This document shows, piece after piece, positions 59,454-64,000 of a stretch of 64,000 bases of DNA (within the stretch, counting starts at the first letter, position 1; every line of letters begins with the position of its first letter). The stretch is from Bacteroidota bacterium. Lineage in GTDB: Bacteria > Bacteroidota > Bacteroidia > 2-12-FULL-35-15. The notes under the pieces were generated by a model. That model ran no database searches, had not been told where the DNA came from, and saw only the letters and a list, made by a program, of their open reading frames with translations. The DNA is taken from NCBI GenBank assembly GCA_025963715.1, contig JAOQAG010000006.1, forward strand, positions 27,662 to 91,661, read 5' to 3'. A program made the position numbers and the translations under genes.

Positions 59454-60113
59454 TTATTTTAAGGTAACTAAAATGTTTTTTGCCACATCATTGCTGATGA
59501 AAAGCGAATTTTTTTTATTGACAGTGATCTGTAATGATTTATCGAATGTCAGTATTTCTTTGATCTTAATTTCGTTGCCAAGCACCAAACCGCAGCGCTC
59601 CAGGTATTGCAGAAAAGGAGTGGAGTGGTCCACCACGCCGGTCATAATGCAATTATCATTTACATTCAACAGCGAAAGCATTTTTGATTTCTGAATATGT
59701 AATTTTCCTTTTGCATCCGGGATCGGGTCACCGTGCGGATCGGCTTTCGGATAATTTAAAAATTTATCCAGTTCTTCAATTAATTTATCGGACTGAATGT
59801 GCTCCAGCTGTTCGGCCACATCGTGCACTTCATCCCATTTAAAATTAAATTTTTCCACCAAAAACATTTCCCAAAGCCTGTGTTTCCGGATGATGTTCAA
59901 AGCCGTTTTTTCGCCTTTTACCGTAAGTGTAACGCCCCGGTATTTCTGATAATGAATGAGTTTTTTTACAAAAAGTTTTTTCAGCATGTCCGTTACAGAT
60001 GCCGCCTTTGTATGCATTTGCTCGGCAATGGCGTTGGTGGTAACCGATGCATTGTCGCTTTCATTCAGCTTGTAAATGGCTTTGATGTAATTTTCTTCGG
60101 TAAAGGAGTTCAT
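59454..60113 (-). CDS. mntR: DtxR/MntR-family metal-dependent repressor
   Basis: 219 residues from ATG 60113 (MNSFTEENYIKAIYKL); a longer frame to 60131 is less likely. Winged-helix N-domain (SVTTNAIAEQMHTKAASVTDMLKKLFVKKLIHYQKY), dimerisation and metal-binding domain (HRLWEMFLVEKFNFKWDEVHDVAEQLEHI with Glu/His ligands), and a C-terminal FeoA-like SH3 domain (from about 145, GVVDHSTPFLQYLER). It represses its own operon and the Nramp-Usp gene when Mn or Fe is sufficient. The palindrome at 60143-60162 is its likely operator. Confidence 0.92.
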   Translation of the reverse strand: MNSFTEENYIKAIYKLNESDNASVTTNAIAEQMHTKAASVTDMLKKLFVKKLIHYQKYRGVTLTVKGEKTALNIIRKHRLWEMFLVEKFNFKWDEVHDVAEQLEHIQSDKLIEELDKFLNYPKADPHGDPIPDAKGKLHIQKSKMLSLLNVNDNCIMTGVVDHSTPFLQYLERCGLVLGNEIKIKEILTFDKSLQITVNKKNSLFISNDVAKNILVTLK

Positions 60114-60122
60114 GAACCAAAA

Positions 60123-60162
60123 TTTAGACAAATGTAATAAAATTTTTAGACTTGTCTAAAAA
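60123..60162 (-). promoter_or_regulatory. mntR promoter with DtxR/MntR-type operator
   Basis: Perfect inverted repeat TTTTTAGAC-TT-GTCTAAAAA at 60143-60162. A further half-site TTTAGAC at 60123-60129. The -7 element TACATTTG (minus strand, 60136-60129) lies between them, so a bound repressor would block the promoter. TTAGAC/GTCTAA half-sites are of the kind bound by DtxR-family repressors. Confidence 0.7.
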
Positions 60163-60164
60163 TC

Positions 60165-60200
60165 AGTTCAAAGTTTAAAGTTCAAAAGTTTAAAGTTTTG
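60165..60200 (-). repeat. Heptad tract, AACTTTR class, upstream of mntR
   Basis: Plus-strand units AGTTCAA, AGTTTAA, an 8-mer, AGTTTAA, AGTTTTG. In sense orientation to mntR and next to its operator. Confidence 0.7.
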
Positions 60201-60421
60201 CTGTATGCAGATGCTGTGTTTGTTAAAATAAAAGGTTGAAAAGTTGGAAGGTTTTAACGTTTTGCCGTGTGCAGATGCTGCGTTTGTCAGATCGGAGGAA
60301 AATCGCTCTCTGTAATGTCATCCCGTGCTTGACACGGGATCTGTTAATTAAGAACCATAAAATGGATTCAGCAAATAGTATTAAATTTCGTAAGCCGCAG
60401 TGGACCCGGAACGGGCTTCGT
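60201..60421. repeat. Gap with GTC-hairpin element and GCAGATGCTG copies
   Basis: No gene is seen. GCAGATGCTGYGTTTG occurs at about 60207 and 60272. A GTC-hairpin element (stem ATCCCGTG/CACGGGAT) is at 60317-60342. Confidence 0.55.
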
Positions 60422-60470
60422 ACTAAATACTTGATACTAAATACTTGATACTAAATACTTGATACTAAAG
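60422..60470. repeat. Heptad tract, alternating ACTAAAT and ACTTGAT, 7 units, containing a stop
   Basis: The longest tract. Units alternate ACTAAAT and ACTTGAT; the last is ACTAAAG and supplies the TAG stop (60465-60467) of the minus-strand gene. Confidence 0.9.
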
Positions 60471-60866
60471 TGCGTAATATGTATACGTGCGTGTCGCATG
60501 TTTCTTCGATTCCTTATCCGTCAGTGTAATGTTCAGTTTTCCGTCTTCGATCGTTCCTGTGTAGCTTTGTTCGCCGGTCATGCCGCTTACATCAAAAGAA
60601 ATAGTACATTTTTTTATTTTGTATTTTCCTTTCAGCACCATGTCTTTATTATCTTTATTGAACCAGGTCATCACATCCATGTAATCATTTATGGAAGTAG
60701 AAGCCAGCACCGTTCCATCCTCATAAAAACGCAAAACAGCCGAATGTTCATCATCCAGCTTAATGGCATAAATACCTTTGTAATTTACTGCACAATTACC
60801 CGTGCTAAAGGATGAGAATAAGCTGGTTAAAAGCAATAAGAACAGGGAGTACACTGCTTTTTTCAT
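60465..60866 (-). CDS. Small secreted hypothetical protein (lipocalin-like)
   Basis: 133 residues with a signal peptide (about 1-24, ends STGNC). Mature part: YKGIYAIKLDDEHSAVLRFYEDGTVLASTS, KGKYKIKKCTISFDV and YTGTIEDGKLNITLTD. The alternating beta pattern resembles a lipocalin-like or DUF-type small barrel. I cannot assign a family. The C-terminal residue and stop lie in a heptad tract. It is divergent from the deiminase gene at 60938. Confidence 0.65.
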   Translation of the reverse strand: MKKAVYSLFLLLLTSLFSSFSTGNCAVNYKGIYAIKLDDEHSAVLRFYEDGTVLASTSINDYMDVMTWFNKDNKDMVLKGKYKIKKCTISFDVSGMTGEQSYTGTIEDGKLNITLTDKESKKHATRTYTYYAL

Positions 60867-60937
60867 ATCGTCTGATTTTAAATAATTTAGAGTATTGGAT
60901 TTCTTGCAAATTTACTATACCTTCATCAAAAATTACT

Positions 60938-62740
60938 ATGCCGATGCAGAAATCTTTACTTAAAATTTCAACGCTTTTTGTCTTTATTTTTCTTTCGCAG
61001 CTAAAATTATCAGTGGCGCAAACGGTTGATCTGCCTGTTGGTTTCTCTCCCGAAGAATTGCAGGAAATGCAGCGCCCGGGTTTTGCAGAACCGGCATACG
61101 AAGCGAAGAGCAGCTTTACCACGCCGCCCGCAGGCCCGCTTCGCACCATGGGACAATGGGAAGAGATCCAGGCACTGACCATTACCTGGACCAGTTATCA
61201 ATCGGTTTTAAGAGAAATTGTAAGAGCAGCACGCTTGGAAACGCAGGTCTACATCATTTGTGGTACCGCTTGTTCGGGCAGCACTGATTCCACTTCCGTG
61301 AAAAGTTATTTAACAGCAGGCAGCGTTCCGCTTACCAATGTGCATTACATTTATGCGCCTTGCAACAGTGTGTGGATGCGCGATTACGGCCAGAATTCGG
61401 TATATATGAACGATGTGGATTCACTGATCCTGGTGGATTGGAAATACAATCGCCCAACCCGTACAAAAGATGATACTGTTCCGCGTTCCATTGCGCGCAG
61501 GCTCAATATTCCTATTTATGAAACCATCGGTGCCAACCAATTAATTAATACCGGCGGCAACTGGATCTGCGATGGATTGGGAACTTCCTTTCATTCCAAA
61601 TTAATTGTGAATGAAAATCCAACACTTACCGTTCCGCAGATCGATACTATTTTGTCGGATTTTATGGGGATTACACGTTCCATTAAAATGGATACGCTGC
61701 CGTACGATGGCATTCATCACCTGGACATGCACATGAAATTGCTGAATGAAGAAACACTGCTCGTAGGCCAATATCCTGCGGGAGTAGCGGATGGCCCGCA
61801 AATAGAGGCTAATCTTGCTTATGTGCTTGCCAATTATAATTCCGCTTTCGGTACGCCGTACAAAGTGATCCGGATTCCGCAACCGCCGGATCAGCTGAAT
61901 GGGTATACGTATCCGGATAACGGCGGAAATTATCTGACCTATACAAATGCCACTATCATTAACAAAACGGTGATCATCCCGCAATACTATATGCAGTACG
62001 ATACCACCGCGTTACGCATCTGGCGCGATGCCATGCCGGGATACAATGTGGTAGGGATCAATTCCAATATTACCATCGCAGCAAGCGGCTCGCTGCATTG
62101 CATTACTCATTCCGTTGGTGTTACCGATCCTTTGCTGATCGTGCATCAGAATTTACCGAACACCACCAATACCACAACGCCTTACCAGGTGGATGCGCGC
62201 ATTCAGCACCGCACAGGTATTCAAACGGCTACGCTGTATTATACAACCGACACGGCGCTTGTGTCTTATACGGCTGTGGGGATGACATTGACCAATGCAA
62301 CGCTGAACACCTGGACGGGTTTTATTCCGGCACAAGCTGCGGGAACACATGTTTATTATTATATCAAAGCACATGCAAATTCAGGCAAGGAGCAGGTTCG
62401 CCCGATGCCGGCACCGCGTGCTAATTTTGAATTTGATGTATTGGGAACAGCCGGAATTGCAGATCTTACTGCGGATCATTTCAGTATGAACCCTGCCTAT
62501 CCGAATCCTTCGCACGGCATTACCTGTATCCCGGTTTCCTTAGGTAAAAGCACCAAAGGAAGCATTAAGTTATACGACATGCTGGGTAACCTGGTGTCTG
62601 TGATCTATGAAGGAGAGATGCCTTCCGGCGACAAAAATTATTTCCTGAACAGTGTTGCATTGAACATTCGGGCGGGCGCTTATTTAATTTCGCTGGAAAC
62701 AACGGAAGGGCGCTGTACTCAAAAATTAATGGTACGATAA
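60938..62740 (+). CDS. Secreted agmatine/peptidylarginine-deiminase-like protein with T9SS type A signal
   Basis: 600 residues from ATG 60938 (60944 also possible). Signal peptide to about 24 (SVAQT). The deiminase domain (about 50-390) has catalytic residues in VWMRDYGQNS, TGGNWICDG, HHLDMHMKLL and the nucleophile Cys in GSLHCITHSVG. It is the family of Porphyromonas PPAD, which converts peptidyl-Arg to citrulline, and of agmatine deiminase. After a beta-sandwich (about 395-510) a type A sorting domain closes the protein (AYPNPSHGI, IKLYDMLGN, LISLETTEGRCTQKLMVR). So it is secreted or surface-bound. Confidence 0.9.
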   Translation: MPMQKSLLKISTLFVFIFLSQLKLSVAQTVDLPVGFSPEELQEMQRPGFAEPAYEAKSSFTTPPAGPLRTMGQWEEIQALTITWTSYQSVLREIVRAARLETQVYIICGTACSGSTDSTSVKSYLTAGSVPLTNVHYIYAPCNSVWMRDYGQNSVYMNDVDSLILVDWKYNRPTRTKDDTVPRSIARRLNIPIYETIGANQLINTGGNWICDGLGTSFHSKLIVNENPTLTVPQIDTILSDFMGITRSIKMDTLPYDGIHHLDMHMKLLNEETLLVGQYPAGVADGPQIEANLAYVLANYNSAFGTPYKVIRIPQPPDQLNGYTYPDNGGNYLTYTNATIINKTVIIPQYYMQYDTTALRIWRDAMPGYNVVGINSNITIAASGSLHCITHSVGVTDPLLIVHQNLPNTTNTTTPYQVDARIQHRTGIQTATLYYTTDTALVSYTAVGMTLTNATLNTWTGFIPAQAAGTHVYYYIKAHANSGKEQVRPMPAPRANFEFDVLGTAGIADLTADHFSMNPAYPNPSHGITCIPVSLGKSTKGSIKLYDMLGNLVSVIYEGEMPSGDKNYFLNSVALNIRAGAYLISLETTEGRCTQKLMVR

Positions 62741-62770
62741 AACAGATAACTATAAACTCTAACGCGTGAT

Positions 62771-63841
62771 ATGAAACTGAAAAAATTACTCTCTGCATCT
62801 CTGATCTTTGCTGCCTGTACTGCTTTTGCGCAGGATTTGCCAACGATCATTAAAAACGGACAAACAAAATTAGCTGCTTCTGATTTTCAGGGAGCGGAAC
62901 AGGATTTTGCTGCGGCCATCCGTTTGAACGATGGGGTGACCACTGCTTACCTGGATAAAATGAAAAAATATGGAACGATGAATGAATTTCAGCGTACCAC
63001 TTCCGATATGCCGGATGGTTTTATTTACAATCACGACCTGGCTGTTCCGTATTACGGACATGGTGCAGCATTGCAGGGATTGGGAAAACAGGACGATGCT
63101 TTGGCAGACTTTGAAAAAGCGATCACCATTGATCCGAAATATGCGGATGCTATTTGTGAAAGGGGAGTAGCGCTGATTGCGAAAGGTGTGAAAGACAAAG
63201 GTTGTATGGATCTGCGCAAAGCCAAAGTGTTGGGTAACGAAAAAGCTAAAACGTTGTACGATAACAATGCATGTTCGGGAATGAGCACCACGTTCATTAA
63301 TTCGGGCGATTCCAAATTTGCTTCGAAAGATTATGCGGGTGCTGCAGCAGATTATACCGCTGCTATCCAGTTAAATTCGGATTCTATTGACGGTTACCTG
63401 AAAAGAGCGCAATGCAATGTGTTTTTGAAAAAATACGACAAAGCGATCACCGATTACAACAAAGCATTTAAAATAAAACCGGATACCGTTCATATTTTAT
63501 ACCTGCGCGGACTGGCTTACAGTGCAGCTGCAAATTACAAGCTGGCATTTGATGATTTTTCCAAAGTGGTGCATACGGATCCAAACAATTACGATGCATT
63601 TATGCAACGCGGCGCTGCCTGTGAAGGAATGGATAATTTTAAATCTGCGACCTATGATTATTCGGAAGCGATCCGCATTAAGCCGAAAGATGGCATTGCT
63701 TATTATAAAAGAGGATTGGCAAACCAGGATGCGAAGGATAATAGTGCCTGTAAAGATTTTAAAATTGCGGTGTCACTCGGGATCGATGATGCAAAAATAT
63801 TAGCAGACGGTTGCGGAGTTCCTCCGCCGGAAAAGAAATAA
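62771..63841 (+). CDS. Periplasmic TPR protein (356 aa)
   Basis: 356 residues with a signal peptide (1-20, ends AFAQD). TPR repeats are spread over the whole mature protein (LAASDFQGAEQDFAAAIRLN, GKQDDALADFEKAITIDPKYADA, KKYDKAITDYNKAFKIKPDT, ANYKLAFDDFSKVVHTDPNN). Two copies of a Cys-containing block (KGCMDLRKAKVLGNEKAK and SACKDFKIAVSLGIDDAK) suggest internal duplication. It probably scaffolds an envelope complex. It follows the deiminase gene by 30 bp and may be cotranscribed. Function unknown. Confidence 0.85.
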   Translation: MKLKKLLSASLIFAACTAFAQDLPTIIKNGQTKLAASDFQGAEQDFAAAIRLNDGVTTAYLDKMKKYGTMNEFQRTTSDMPDGFIYNHDLAVPYYGHGAALQGLGKQDDALADFEKAITIDPKYADAICERGVALIAKGVKDKGCMDLRKAKVLGNEKAKTLYDNNACSGMSTTFINSGDSKFASKDYAGAAADYTAAIQLNSDSIDGYLKRAQCNVFLKKYDKAITDYNKAFKIKPDTVHILYLRGLAYSAAANYKLAFDDFSKVVHTDPNNYDAFMQRGAACEGMDNFKSATYDYSEAIRIKPKDGIAYYKRGLANQDAKDNSACKDFKIAVSLGIDDAKILADGCGVPPPEKK

Positions 63842-64000
63842 ATGAGTACCCGCAACTTTGCACCATAAAAAAGATGGTTATGTTGTAGAACATTGTTGTT
63901 TATGGAAACAGAAATACTTTCTTAAGCTGTCATCCCGGGCTTGACCCGGGATCTGCCAATTAAGAACTGTGTAGGCGCTGCAAGTATTTAACAGATCCCG
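63842..64000. repeat. GTC-hairpin pair, second copy cut by the window edge
   Basis: Forward element at 63929-63954 (stem ATCCCGGG/CCCGGGAT) and the first bases of an inverted one at 63993-64000. No gene is seen. Confidence 0.7.

Overview
The window is chromosomal DNA of a member of the Bacteroidota, probably an environmental gliding or T9SS-secreting lineage outside the gut Bacteroidales. The evidence is the promoter style (-7 element TAnnTTTG with an upstream TTG about 19-20 bp away), few Shine-Dalgarno sequences, type IX secretion cargo with type A and type B C-terminal signals, PorP/SprF, a PorE-like OmpA lipoprotein, a GldI-like FKBP set, DUF4295, bacillithiol synthesis (BshC) and a split 5'-nucleotidase. 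Nothing in the sequence fixes the genus. No phage, complete insertion sequence, CRISPR array, rRNA or tRNA was found. Gene content is mostly housekeeping and envelope; the unusual material is between the genes.

Layout. 1-434: 5' half of diadenylate cyclase, cut by the window edge. 784-7211: an island of small membrane proteins with one winged-helix regulator, a Coq4-like protein and a DUF4173-type membrane protein fused to leucine-rich repeats. 7562-10980: diacylglycerol kinase, a 17-residue-repeat secreted protein, YajQ, a CtlX-like hydrolase and a VanX-like dipeptidase. 11223-18277: T9SS locus (PorP/SprF, a type B cargo protein, a 1425-residue type A cargo protein). 18522-26159: DUF2779 nuclease-like protein, Ndk, DHH phosphoesterase and four consecutive FKBP genes carrying one, two, two and three domains. 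26505-30801: two SGNH proteins plus an MBOAT acyltransferase, a probable surface-polymer acylation operon. 30913-36253: rpmB, a secreted aminopeptidase P, rpmG, DUF4295, ftsY and rimO. 36320-44758: SiaC-like, NUDIX, BshC, QueE, PorE-like, Sua5, Fsa, the SRP RNA gene ffs (minus strand, 43550-43645) and a GT2 glycosyltransferase. 44811-44890: a possible small RNA. 44894-53980: DUF3800, a three-repeat secreted protein, an RsmI-like methyltransferase, an LMW-PTPase, a propeller sensor kinase, dnaA and the split 5'-nucleotidase. 54145-60866: thioesterase, LolD, dapA, smpB, an Nramp-UspA fusion with its MntR-type repressor and palindromic operator, and a small secreted protein. 60938-63841: a secreted peptidylarginine/agmatine-deiminase-like protein with a T9SS tail and a TPR protein.

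The intergenic DNA is filled with at least three repeat classes. The most striking is a set of about two dozen tracts built of heptanucleotides. Unit sequences differ (AACTTTR, ACTAANN, TCCAACA, AAGANYC-like, ATTAAGG-like and others) but the period is almost always exactly 7. They abut or contain stop codons of many genes and directly precede start codons of others. The second class is a GTC-hairpin-CT element whose stem shows compensatory changes among ten complete copies. The third is long inverted repeats built on ACCACAWAAGGCACAAAG-like arms. I regard the heptad tracts as the best candidate for an undescribed system; the candidate small RNA at 44811-44890 and the AAAGTACTTT operator pair around the winged-helix regulator come next.
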